Positions 36,201 to 47,022 of a DNA stretch of 64,000 nucleotides are shown piece after piece. This DNA comes from Rotaria sp. Silwood1 (taxonomy: Eukaryota > Rotifera > Eurotatoria > Philodinida > Philodinidae), in the NCBI GenBank assembly GCA_905250075.1, contig CAJNOP010000001.1, positions 7,343,634 to 7,407,633 on the forward strand, in the 5' to 3' direction. Made by a program: the position numbers and the translations under genes. The notes beneath the pieces are model-generated. The model had not been told where the DNA came from and did not search any database. It was given only the letters and a program-made list of their open reading frames with translations. How positions within the stretch are numbered: position 1 is the first letter of the stretch; each line of letters starts with the position of its first letter.

Positions 36201-38592
36201 CATATAATATAATTATTGGTATAGTAAAGAAAAGAGAAAATTATTTTTTTTTTTCTAAATTCAATTAAATTTAGGTGATACAATGACTAAAGTTCTTCAT
36301 CGTTTATGGCCAACAATACCTCATCTATTTCAAAATCGATATATTATTATTTTTCTTTGTTCTTGTTGTGTTACATTACCATTATCTCTTTATCGAAATA
36401 TAGCTAAATTATCTCAAGTATCACTTACAGGTCTTATACTTGTTTTAACAACTGTATTAATATTAATTAAACGTGGTTACGATACAATACCATTTATGTA
36501 TGTATTTAAAAAAAAAAAAAACAAGAAAATTTTATTTGGTTGATTTCAACTTCGATTTCTAGATCACCAGAAGTTCGTAATCTTCGTCCTGTAAATACAA
36601 ATATAGCTGAAAGTATTGGTGTAATGGCGTAAGAAGAAAGAAAATTTCTTGTATCTTTTTCTTGTTTTTTGTCAATACATAGATTTGCATTTATGTGCCA
36701 ACATAATTCATTTTTGATATATCATTCAATGAATGAAAAAACTCTTTCACGATGGCGAATGGTTACATTAATAACAGCAATAATTGCATTTTGTTTTGCT
36801 GTTATATATGCTCTTACAGGTTATATTGTATTTGGTGAACAAACTGAAGGTAGTTAGAATGAATTTTCATATTTTCTATTTATTTATTATCTTTTATAAA
36901 ACAATTAAAAGGTGATCTTTTGGAAAATTATTGTCATTGGGATACACTTATTAATATTGCGCGACTTATTTATGCTATAAATATAATGCTGACCTTTCCA
37001 TTGGAATGTCTTGTTTGTCGTCAAGTATATTTTATATAGAAATTAATATTGACCTTGTTTTGTTTATTGTAGGTAGCAGAAATTGTTTGTAGTAAATGGA
37101 TAAATTTAAGTTCAGATCGTAGTCATTATATAATTACAATTTTAATTGTTACTGCAAGTGTGATATTATCATTAAGTACAGATTGTCTTGGTATTGTTCT
37201 TGAACTCAATGTAAGTGATTTTTATTTTCATTTTCTTGTCAACTAATATGAACTTAACATAATAATATTTAGTAAACTTAGAAGACTGATCAATCTTTAG
37301 TTTCTCGAAAGTATATTTTCAAGAAATTTTCTAAATTTTAATCTAATAATGTTCTCTTTCATAATTTCACTTGTTATTTGAGGTTATTTTCCAATATCAA
37401 CCTGAAGAACTGAACTATTCTATTGTATTGATCCGTATCAATGAATATTGGGTCAAGTGAAAGCTTTTTCGACATTCTTTGTTTTACATTTAACCCTGTT
37501 CAGGAACATGATTAAATATTAGTATTCTTTTTTCAAAAGATGTGCAATTGAATGTTCTACTCAAATCACAAGATTAAATCTTTATTGCTTTTTTATCTTT
37601 GAAAAGAAAAAAATTAGAAAAGTCCATTTTAGTCATTGACAACTACGATCATTTTTAATCAAATCAATGTTAGATAATATGAACTGTTCCATACATCGTA
37701 AAAAATCAATACTTTCTATAAAATCAATACTGATTTCTCCTAAATGTATTTTCATCATCTTCAATTGAAACCAAGTTCTCATTGTATTGTATTGTTAAGC
37801 TTAATTCGTTTTATTATTTCTTTCAACAGTGGAAGAACTTTAATCTATCGATTTGTGCGTCGAGCTGACTATTCTTAGACGATGTATTATTTGAAGGCAA
37901 TACAGCAAAAAAAAAGTTTTATTGCAGTGTTTCAATTGTCTAATAAAATTTTTAAGATAGCTATAAAAATTTAATCGTGCGATTTGAATAGAACATTCAA
38001 TGGCGCATCGTTTGCAGAGAAGAAGAGATCAACGTTTTATTATGTTTGCAAATAAAGTTAAACAAAAAATAATGCAAAACTTTTGTCGCTCAAGATATGT
38101 CGACTCTTTAGCTTCGATCTCAAGAATAAAAAGTATAACTTTTTCTAAGTTCAGGTCTATTTAATAAATAAAAAATCAAACTGTAGATTACTTAAGAAAA
38201 TTTTCAATATATATTCAAAAGTTCAATTGTCTTTAGTTTCAATATCAAATCAAATTAGATTCAATTTTTTTTTTGGAAAGAAAAATTCTCTTCCTTCATC
38301 TAAAATATAATCATAATTTTAGGGACTATTGGTTGCATCACCTCTTGCTTATATTTTACCAGCTTTATGTTATTTAAAATTAAAATCAAACTCATCGAAA
38401 TTTTTACTTGATAATATTTTTCCATATATTCTACTGATAATTGGTATATCACTCACATTATCTGGTTTTGTTCTTCCTCTAAGACATGCATTACAAGAAG
38501 GTTATTACTGTCAACATGGTATTGAACCTCTTTATTGTAAACGTATGTTTTCACAAACAATAAATGATACAACAATCAAAATTAAAGTATAA
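33259..38592 (+). CDS. SLC38A11: Sodium-coupled neutral amino acid transporter, SLC38A11-like, 11 exons
   Basis: AAAP/SLC38 family membrane transporter with about 11 predicted membrane helices. Exons are 33259-33314, 33387-33405, 35704-35788, 35845-35919, 36057-36218, 36275-36497, 36563-36628, 36683-36849, 36912-37024, 37073-37210 and 38323-38592, giving 457 aa. Motifs shared with vertebrate SLC38A11 include NLINSIVGSGVIG in helix 1, QFLYPFICLISYNIIIGDT, LPLSLYRNIAKLSQVSL, FAFMCQHNSFLIY, GDLLENYCHWDTL and STDCLGIVLELNG. Substrate and ion coupling are inferred from family only. The body from exon 3 on is secure. The first two exons, including a 19-nt micro-exon (SAFFFT), are less certain; another start is possible. 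Intron 2 is 2.3 kb and filled with mobile DNA, and intron 10 is 1.1 kb. Confidence 0.9.
33977..35113. mobile_element. hAT-like non-autonomous transposon with 8-bp target duplication
   Basis: The element proper is 33985-35105 (1121 bp). Its ends are inverted copies of TAGACATCGGCGTGACC (17 of 17). It is flanked by identical GTCGAGAC at 33977-33984 and 35106-35113, an 8-bp target-site duplication as made by hAT transposases. Subterminal zones near both ends (34020-34095 and 34985-35095) are packed with GTCACGGTCACG-type repeats in both orientations, which look like transposase-binding arrays. No transposase-length ORF exists inside. It is inserted in intron 2 of the SLC38A11-like gene. Confidence 0.82.
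35135..35650. mobile_element. About 510-bp foldback palindrome in SLC38A11-like intron 2
   Basis: 35140-35330 and 35425-35645 are imperfect reverse complements. Pairing landmarks are GTTCATGCTCTTAGC with its partner near 35590, GCGAAGATACTG with GTATCTTCGAG, TTTACAGTATTTTTTAAATG with the ACTGTAACA block, and TTCAGATCTTATG with AGATCTGAAAC. The right arm resembles 4930-5170, and the whole layout resembles the QSOX-intron palindrome. No ORF. It lies directly downstream of the hAT-like insertion. Confidence 0.6.
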
Positions 38593-39513
38593 ATTACAAA
38601 TTAATACAAATACTCAACTAAAGACTGTGTTATTTTTTGTTTTGATATAAACATATAAACTTCAATAAATAAATTAGTCAAAAAAAACTAAAAAAAAAGA
38701 AAAAATTCTATTAATACACCTATTTATTGGTTAACTGATGTAATTTGTCTGGTTGATCGACATTATCCAGATATATACACAAGCGAAAATCTTTCACTCA
38801 GCACCTCTTCTCGTTTTCTTTTTTTTTTCCTATCTAAATATCATCAACTTCTTATCAGTATGTAAACGTGTCGTCAACAGTCGTTCGTCTTATTATAATA
38901 TCCAATCAATGTGATTATTGCAAGATTTTCTAATTCTGTTTATATTTTTACATAGAGAAAATATTATTGGCTAAAGAGAAAAAAAAATTATCCATATAAA
39001 CGATAGACAAGCAAAGCAAATAAGATGAATCTTTCTCAATGGAAAACGATCAGTCAATTGGTTTGTTGAGAAATAGAAGAAGAAGAAGAAGAAAAGACAA
39101 TCACATTCGACGAATGAGAATAAGAGAAGAATCAATTACATTAAACATATCATCGCGTGCAATTTCTGATTGTTGTTTCAGCTCAAATTTGCCAGACAGA
39201 AATATAGAGAAGAAGGAAAAAAACGAAGAAAGAATTGTGCTATCTTTACATTGAGCAGAAACAGATCGTTTTAATGGGCATCGATAAAAAGAAGAGAGCA
39301 ACAAAAAAAAAAACGAAAGAGAGCGAGAAAAGAGAAAAAGAGCCAAATCTTGGATAGATAGATAGATGCACAACAAAGAACGCGACAGTAATATCAAGAG
39401 AAAGATGATTTGCTCGAACGAGTTTTTAATAAACTAAATGACAAACGGATCATTTGACGTCTAAAAATATTTTTATTCATTTAATCATTCATTCATTCAT
39501 ATAATCTCTACAA
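38593..39513. other. Spacer and probable promoter/5' UTR of the TLX-like gene
   Basis: 920 bases between the SLC38A11-like stop and the homeobox start. The stretch 39060-39370 is purine-rich (GAA and GAGA runs) and shows a 71-codon frame (39039-39254) beginning MENDQSIGLLRNRRRRRR. I regard it as low-complexity 5' UTR rather than a gene. A short ATTC run (39480-39500) precedes the start codon. Confidence 0.4.
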
Positions 39514-40567
39514 ATGAGTAAGAAACTTGGTTTTAATATATCTGATATTCTTTCTCAACCTGTTACGTTATCTGTATCACCAACAACATCATCATCTTTA
39601 TCTACAACATCAGAATTGGCAACATCTTCAAATGAATATCAACAAGATCGACAAATTGAATCTTCTTCAATTTCATCAACAATACCAATAAATGAAAGTA
39701 ATAATCATTTATCAAATTATGAACAATTAATGAGAGCTTCATCAATTTATCGTAATCAAGATTATTCTTTATTACCCATTGTTAATGGAACTTATCCATG
39801 GATACAAACAGATAGTGTACTAAAAGATCGTTTTTCCTGTAAGTTAATTTCTATTGACATTTTTATGAGAACAGTCACGCAAAATTGAATAGATTGATGT
39901 ATTCTCATTTTTAAGTATTCCATAATCAACGACGTTTAGGTCATCCATATCAAAATCGAACACCGCCAAAAAGAAAAAAACCTCGAACATCATTTACTCG
40001 TTTACAAATTCTTGTAAATAAAATATTTTTTTTTTTGTCTAATTCAAAATGCTATAAATTGTTTTCTATTTAATATTCATATAGGAATTAGAAAAACGAT
40101 TTCATCGACAAAAATATTTAGCATCATCTGAACGTTCTCAATTAGCTAAAGGTTTAAAAATGACAGATGCACAAGTAAAAGTACGTGAAAATTCTTTCTT
40201 TCTTTTTTTTTTTATATTTTCACTTTTAATTGAACAAAAACAAAAAATCTAGACATGGTTTCAAAATCGTCGAACAAAATGGCGACGACAAACAGCTGAA
40301 GAACGTGAACAAGAACGACAAGCAGCAAATCGTCTTGTATTAACAAGTTCTCATCATCATCATTCATTATCATCAAGTCCAAAATTACCATCACCATCAT
40401 CTCATCAAATATCAACTGATAATAATAATTCATTAATATATGCAAGTGCATCTTTAAATGCTTTGCAAAATTTACAACCATGGTCAACACCATCAAATCA
40501 TTCAAATTTATCATCAAGATCATCATTATCAGATGATAGTAATCATCGAACAAATAATCGACAATAA
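39514..40567 (+). CDS. TLX: TLX (T-cell leukemia homeobox) class transcription factor, 4 exons
   Basis: NK-linked homeodomain transcription factor, with roles in neuron and organ specification in other animals. Exons are 39514-39838, 39916-40013, 40085-40180 and 40253-40567, giving 277 aa. The N-terminus has an eh1-like repressor motif, LGFNISDIL, at residues 5-13. A TLX-typical [15 protein letters not shown] precedes the linker [19 protein letters not shown]. The homeodomain spans residues 128-187, with Trp175, Phe176 and Asn178 at the canonical positions 48, 49 and 51. Thr174 at position 47 ([14 protein letters not shown]) is the diagnostic residue of the TLX family. The following [15 protein letters not shown] block is also conserved. 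The tail is Ser/His/Asn-rich. An AATAAACAC hexamer near 40679 may be the poly(A) signal. The exact vertebrate paralogue (TLX1, 2 or 3) is not assignable. Confidence 0.95.
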
Positions 40568-41503
40568 TATAAACGAAATACTTTCTTTCTTTTTCTTTTT
40601 TTTTTTGCCTTCATTCATTTTACTTATATAAATATATTTCAATGATGTAAGTGTGTATATGTGTGTGTGTGTTCTGTCAATAAACACTTGGCAGATTGTA
40701 ATGTCTGTCTATCTATCTATCTGTCATTTTAATTAGAAAGACTAATCCCTAGAGAAACATCTTATCTATCTATTTCGTTACACTTTAGTAAACACATTTT
40801 GTTAGTCAACTTCCATTTAATTATTAAACTCAATTCTCTTCTTTAGGGACTAATAGAAAGCAATTTTATTTAAATATTTTTTTAATAGTTCAATCATTAA
40901 GAATAAGTTTTTCTTGAACTTATTTGATTTTTCTATTTCAATCGATTGAATATGTTCGTGTTTTAGGATAAATATGCATATATCTATCTGTCTATCTATC
41001 TCTTATTACTATTCAACAGGCGACAATTGTCACGCGCAATATTCTAAAAAAATGATCACAATACACAAAAGACTAAAGATCATTCACCAATTAATTAAGT
41101 AAAGAAACAAAAGAAGAGAACATCATTTTTGTATATATATGTGTATTATAATTTCGAATGCAGAAAATTGCTTTTCAATGTTTATATATCAAATTGTTTG
41201 TCTTGTTTTGCTCATATATATATATATACGATTCTCTAATCGATAAATATATATATATATATATAGACGTCTGGCTATGATCATCTTCACATACAAACAC
41301 TAGATCGCAAGTTTATGTTGTGTTGAATGTTGAAGAAGAGGCAATTGAAGTGATTAATTGCAAGTTAATTTGGATACCAGCCGGCATTAAAAAAAACAAG
41401 AGCGATTTCTTTTTTTTTTTTTTTATTTAAAAAATTTTTTTTTTTTTTAAAAAAGCAAAAAAATTGTTCTAAAGAGAATTGTAGACGAAAAAAAAAAAGA
41501 GGT
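40568..41503. other. Convergent spacer with microsatellites
   Basis: Separates two convergent genes. It contains TATC/TCTG-type short tandem repeats near 40700-40722 and 40980-41000 and (TA)n runs at 41214-41228 and 41247-41266. Homopolymer A/T tracts at 41409-41450 look like UTR or low-complexity sequence. No coding exon. Confidence 0.5.
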
Positions 41504-44172
41504 TTATTGAAAAAAGTCATATACATCATTTTCATTTGTTTGCTCGTTACTTTTAATTGGTCGTTCGGGTGATATAGATGATGGTGACCTACGTTTTTCA
41601 AATCGAGCTGGTGGTCGATCATAATCTGTTGAATGATGTTCAAATAATTCGTTTGTTGTTTCATCTGTTTTTTGTGTTGTTTTACGATCAAAAACAGATT
41701 TCATACGTGATTGATCAAGTACTGATGATGATGGTGGAGTTGGTGAACGACTATGATTAGCAAGATTATCTTCATTATCACTATTTATAGGTGGTGTTCG
41801 AGAAAGAATTGGTGAACGACTTCGAGGTTTTGGAAGCGGTGGAGGACTAAATTCATCACGATTAATATATGAATCCATTTTTGTTGTTGTTTGTTGTTGA
41901 AAATGATGATTTGTAGTTGTAGTTAGTGATGTTTGTGTTTTAGCAATTGTTGTTCGATCAATCGATACATGTTGTTGTTTTCTATGGTTGTTAGTTTGTT
42001 TATGGCCAATTAACTGACCATTCTGACTTGGACTTATCATATTAGATCTCACGGTATCTTCCGTTGTTGTTGAGGAATGATCCGATTGATTTTCTATTTC
42101 ATCTTGATGTTCTAAACAGATTCATCTGACTATTATTACGTTAAATCTTATGCGAAGAACAATCTAGATTAGTAAGTCCCGAAAGCATTTCATTTCAATA
42201 TATCTTCTTTCTTCTTGCAGTAAAAATAGACTTAAGTTAGTTTAAAAAAAGAAGAGATTTCGGTAATCTTTGTAAAATCTTATTCAGATTACAGACTTAA
42301 GAGAGTAGGCGAGTTTTTTTCATACCGTTTGCATCAATCGATTTTTTATGTGATATCGTTGAAGCCACTTCAAATTCACGCATAGTCTTTTGATCATTTG
42401 ATTTACTCGATAGCCAAGCATTGCACGAAATATTATAAGTTACATTACGTATTGGATCATTAACAACTACTTTATTTAAAAACCAACTTGATCCTAAACA
42501 GCAAAAGAAAAAAAAAAAGGAAAATATCAAACAAAGTCCATAAGCTAGAAAAAAAAAATGAATGACAATCGAAATACTTACGCATATCTTTTTGATTATG
42601 TCCAATTGTAATTCCAGCTAATTGTCCAACGTGATATGTTTTAACAGTAAATACATCAGTTTGATCTTTTAAAAATGGTACACGATGTGTTTCAGAATCG
42701 GTAAGAGATTCAAAATCCGTACATCCATTTGTTCCATAAAATTTTATGTAAATAGGTGCAGTTGTTGAAGCACCATTACAATTTCCTGTTGTAACTGATA
42801 CTGTATATTCACATAGAATACCTTTACTGATCGGTTTTGCTTCATGCATCTTTAATAAATATAAATAAACGAAGTAAAACATTTTGTTTTTAATGTAGAT
42901 TAATCTTTTTTTTTTCATATACGTACAATAGATGCTGCTTTTGCAAAAACATTTAAAGTTCTACGTTTTGGTTTTTTAGGTTGTTGAGTAGTTGTTGCAA
43001 GTCTTACATTTGTTGATGGACTAGGTAAAGTTAGCGGAGCTGTTTGTACATTAGATTGATCACTATAAATAAAATATAGATGAATAAAATATTTTGAGTT
43101 ATTTAATCAATCTTTACTCTGTTTGACGTGGAGAAGGGTTTGCATTTCGTGATTCATAAACTGCCGGTGTCTAAATTTATTTCAATATATAATTTATTAT
43201 GAAGTCCTTTTTGTTTTCTCTTCAACACAATGTTTTACTTGTTGTGATAATAAATGTTTTTCATAAATTGATCGTCGTGTTTTAATCATTGATGCAAGTA
43301 TATTTGCTGTATTATCAATTAATTGATTTTGTTCATGACGTGAAAGTTTCGATGCGGATTTCGACGTTCGTTTTTGAAATTCAAGACTTGTTGTTCTAAT
43401 TTATAATAAAAATTCAACATGCAATTATATCTATAATAAAAAAAAAAAAAAAAAATAGAAACTTACCGACTAAGTGATGAACTTGATCGTACCGTTGGTC
43501 TTAAACGAAGTTCAGCAAACTGTTGATTTTCTCGTGGCTAAAAATATTAGTTGAAATAATTTAATATAAATATTTCTTTACATATTTACTGAATATTTAT
43601 ATGTACGCATATGAAAATTAAGTTCATCACGACATAATTGTTTTTCAGGACTACTTGATGATGACTAAGAAATATTAATATACTGTTATTTCAAGTATCA
43701 ATGTAAATAAAAGAAAAATATAAATTACATGATGTTGTTTTTGTTGTTTTTGAAAAGTACGTAAATAAACTTTAAGATCATTATCTGAATGACAGGAACC
43801 ATAAAGTGGAGGATATTCTTTTGTTGTTCCATACATAAATCTCTAAATAAAACACAAAAAGAAAAAGGAACCTGTGTTTAATTTATAATTTTCTTTCTCA
43901 ACATACTGCTTTAAGCGGTATAGAATTCAATGCTGAAGAATTAGGATTGAGAACAAAAGCATTTTCACGACGTTTTACATCAATATAATATCTCCTAAGA
44001 TAAAAACCAAATATTATTTAATCATATTTACAAAAATAATTATAAACGAAAAAAAAAAAACTTACAAACTTTTTGATGCTTCCTTAATAACTGAATGTGA
44101 TAATCGATCCATAAATGGTGTTGTAGTTGGTAACGATGTATTACCATTATTATTGGTAATTACACGAGCCAT
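41504..44172 (-). CDS. PLAT/LH2 domain protein with disordered flanks, 11 exons
   Basis: Exons are 44172-44066, 43994-43907, 43842-43729, 43664-43590, 43537-43467, 43395-43239, 43170-43118, 43062-42927, 42849-42582, 42493-42326 and 42111-41504, totalling 1845 nt and 614 aa. Residues about 279-395 form a PLAT (lipoxygenase homology) beta-sandwich: CEYTVSVTTGNCNGAST, IYIKFYGTNGCTDF, VFTVKTYHVGQLAGITIGHN, SSWFLNKVVVNDP and the family-typical ISCNAWL. PLAT domains usually bind lipid or membrane-protein partners. The N-terminal 270 residues are basic and lack a domain I recognise. The C-terminal 200 are Ser/Thr/Gln/Pro-rich with proline-rich SH3-ligand-like segments (SPPPLPKPRSRSP). No signal peptide or membrane span is visible, so it is probably cytoplasmic. 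No orthologue is recognised, and it lacks a lipoxygenase catalytic domain. Confidence 0.82.
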
Positions 44173-45222
44173 AGGGTATCTTTTTGTATTTTCTTTTTAC
44201 ACTCACTCAATCACTGTTGTCAAGTAAATGAATCCAGATTCTTTGACATAGTAATCTAAGTAGAAAATGAAAAATTAATTTTACATTTCAATGTTGGTTC
44301 TTTATTTTCTCTTCTCTTTTTTCTCTTTACTCAATCCGATATAATTAACCTTCTGCATTACTCGTTCTTTCTAAGCGATGAGGTTTCACAAAATTTTTAC
44401 TTCAACTCGACAACAACCATGAAAAACTTATGTGTTTGAATGTAGTGATGGTGTTGAATTGTTCATTTCTTTTTTTTTTTATTATGTCTTACCTTCAACA
44501 ATAATTTCTTTCTCTTATTCGCTGTCTCTCCTGCGGCAGTATTCTGTCATTTTTTCTTTGAATAGTGTATTTCTCAAGTTCTTCGTTTAAAATAAAAAGA
44601 AAAACCATTTTTTTCTTGTGTTCTCTTTCATTTCAGATTATACTCGTGCCGGTTTCATAATACTTTCTTTTTTTTTTCCTTTTGTTTCCTCAAGAGTAAC
44701 CGTGTGTGTGTCTTTAGTTACAAAATATAAGAGGAATGTTTTTGTTGAAAGGAAGAAACTAACGACAAAAGTAAAAAAGATGTTGCAACCAGTGAAAGAA
44801 AAGAGAATAGAAGAATATAAAATCAACACAGATGTATATGTATGTTGGTCTGGTTACCTTAGTTATGGTTTGTCTTCTGTATATATTTTTTAATTACAAA
44901 GCACTTTTTTTCATGATAAAGACAAAAAATAATGACGAATATTAAATATTATTTGTCTTTATGTATTTAAAGATTAGATAAAATAATTATTATCGAATTA
45001 TTTCATTGTTTTATGATGATGGCAATAGTCAAAACAACACCAGAAGAAAAAAAAGGAAGGATTATAAATCCTGAGCATAATTTCGAGCCATGTAAAAGTC
45101 AAGTAGATTAAATGTCTGACGAATAGATGTATTTATATACTTGATTTTATTATCAAAGTTTATTTAGAAAGACACACAAAGAAAAGAAATATATTAGATA
45201 GAAAACTAGATCTATTTAAACA
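44173..45222. other. Spacer between the PLAT gene and coilin
   Basis: 1050 bases, including the promoter region of the PLAT gene and the coilin 3' UTR. T-rich tracts (44470-44690) dominate the left half. Short frames here are compositionally biased and have no family. No repeat was matched. Confidence 0.4.
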
Positions 45223-47022
45223 TTATGTTGTAATGATGTTATTCGATGTTGTCAATAGTCGAACCGAATTGAGATCAGAAAATGGTATAACAATCTAAAA
45301 TACATATGTATTCAAAAACAAAATAGTACAAAAATTAAATTTACTGTTGTTAAATTTTCTTCTGATTGTTCTTCTGATGGTGAATAGAATTTCGATGGTT
45401 GATCAAAAACTGTTTGAAATGGTTTATCAAATTGAATAGTTAATTCACCGGTAGTTTGATTAACATCAACCACGAGTCCTTCTTTAAATGTTGACATTTT
45501 TGGACAAAAATCTTCACCCAATTCAAGTAATTTGAAAGCTATACGTGTTTGAATTGAAGGACATTGTGTGACTGGTGGATAAAGATCATACATTTTGTCA
45601 TTATTTTCAATGGCTTCAGCAACAAGTGGTAACCGAGCTAACTTATTAAATGATGTTGGTAAAGTCTTGGGAAAAAAAAAAAGAATTTTTCTTTGTTTTT
45701 TTTTTTTGTAAAGTAAACTGTTTTTATTTACTTGTGGAGTAGAAGATGATGAATGATATCCATTTGGTGATGTCTGTTCTAAAAGTTCATTTTTATCCAG
45801 ACCAAATGCTCGATCAACAAAATTTGCCATTGAAAAATAATCTAATGCTCGTTTTCTATGTTGTACACGTTTTCTACCGAATTGTTGTTGAATTTTTTTA
45901 GCTTGTCTCTCAGCAAGACTTTTATGTTGTTTCATTTCAAAAAGAAGATCAACCGTTTTTTTCTTAGTTTCTGTTTCATTTGTTGTTTTAATCCTATCTG
46001 TTGATATTACTGTTGGAATAGTTTGTATACTTATTGAACTATTATTATCATTGACTAGTGGTATTGTTTCTGTTGTTGTATACTTTTCATTAGTAATTTG
46101 TGTTTGCTGTAATGATTCTTCGTCACTATCAGAATCGAATCGAATATGTGTCTTGTCTACAATAAACGATAATCAAATAATGTAAGGTATTATCATTGTG
46201 TTACCTTGTACAGTGCTTTTGATTGATGGTGTTTGTGATTTCCATGTTGGTGTCTTTGATTTCAATTCTCGAATACGAACATTGTTTGAGGAAAGTGATA
46301 ATGGTGATTCTGAAGTAATTTCTTTTTCAGTAATTGATTCTTTTAATATTGATGGTGTCGATTGAATCACTGGTAGTGGTTCAGGTATCGATTGAATTAT
46401 TGGTGAAATAAAAACTTGATTTTCAGTTGGTTTAGTTTTTATTTTCTTTTGACATGATTGTTCATCAATAGTTTCAATAGGTTTTGTAATTGTTATTGTT
46501 GATTCTGATGGAATATTTTGCTCAACAGATTCAATACGTTGTCGTTTATGATTGTTTTCAGATAAAATTGGTGGATGTTCAATAGAAATTGATGAAGACA
46601 AATTAAAATTAACTGAATCTTGAAATGATTTCTTGTGTAAACTATATTTTTTTAATGGCATAAGACTAAAAAAAAAACAGACAGTTAGTTTATAATGTAA
46701 AAAAAGATACTGAACCGATCCCATCTCTAATGTGAAAAAAATAATTTTCTTACGTAAGATGATCATTGTCTCGTAAAATTTGACTAGAAGTAAATGGTAA
46801 TAACTGACAATCATCAAGATTCAATATAAATGTCTGTTCATCTTTTTCTTCTACTGATAAAGATATTTGATTTTTTAAAAAATTTAATCGAATATCTTCA
46901 ATTATATCATTAATAGTTAACAATTTCGATGGTTCAAAAGCATACCAAAAATCATGGAATTTTTTTGATGTATTATCATCAAATATATATTTCAAATGTA
47001 CTTGTACACGAATAGCATTCAT
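45223..47022 (-). CDS. COIL: Coilin, Cajal body scaffold protein, 5 exons
   Basis: Nuclear scaffold of Cajal bodies, involved in snRNP and snoRNP maturation. Exons are 47022-46754, 46665-46205, 46156-45732, 45665-45345 and 45294-45223, totalling 1548 nt and 515 aa (human 576). The N-terminal ubiquitin-like self-association domain (residues 1-95) reads MNAIRVQVHLKYIFDD...WYAFEPSKLLTINDIIEDIR and ends LRDNDHL, a coilin hallmark. The middle is low-complexity Ser/Thr/Lys-rich with basic clusters (KRQR, GRKRVQHRKRA) that could be nuclear localisation signals. The C-terminal atypical Tudor-like domain has RIAFKLLELGEDFCPKMSTFKEG, closely matching the vertebrate RIAFKLLEL block, and ends with IVIPFSDLNSVRLL. 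Coilin is absent from several invertebrate lineages, so its retention is informative. Confidence 0.93.

Noticed and set aside
40212-40553. 113-codon minus-strand frame opposite the TLX exon 4
   Set aside because: It is the antisense of the low-complexity Ser/His/Asn tail; the sense strand encodes a clear homeodomain.
41365-41691. 108-codon minus-strand open frame overlapping the PLAT gene 3' end
   Set aside because: It is a shifted-frame shadow of the last PLAT-gene exon plus A/T homopolymers; composition is not protein-like.
42297-42605. Open frames at 42297-42605 and 42472-42918 as separate small genes
   Set aside because: They are PLAT exons read through into introns; splicing them together gives an uninterrupted PLAT domain.
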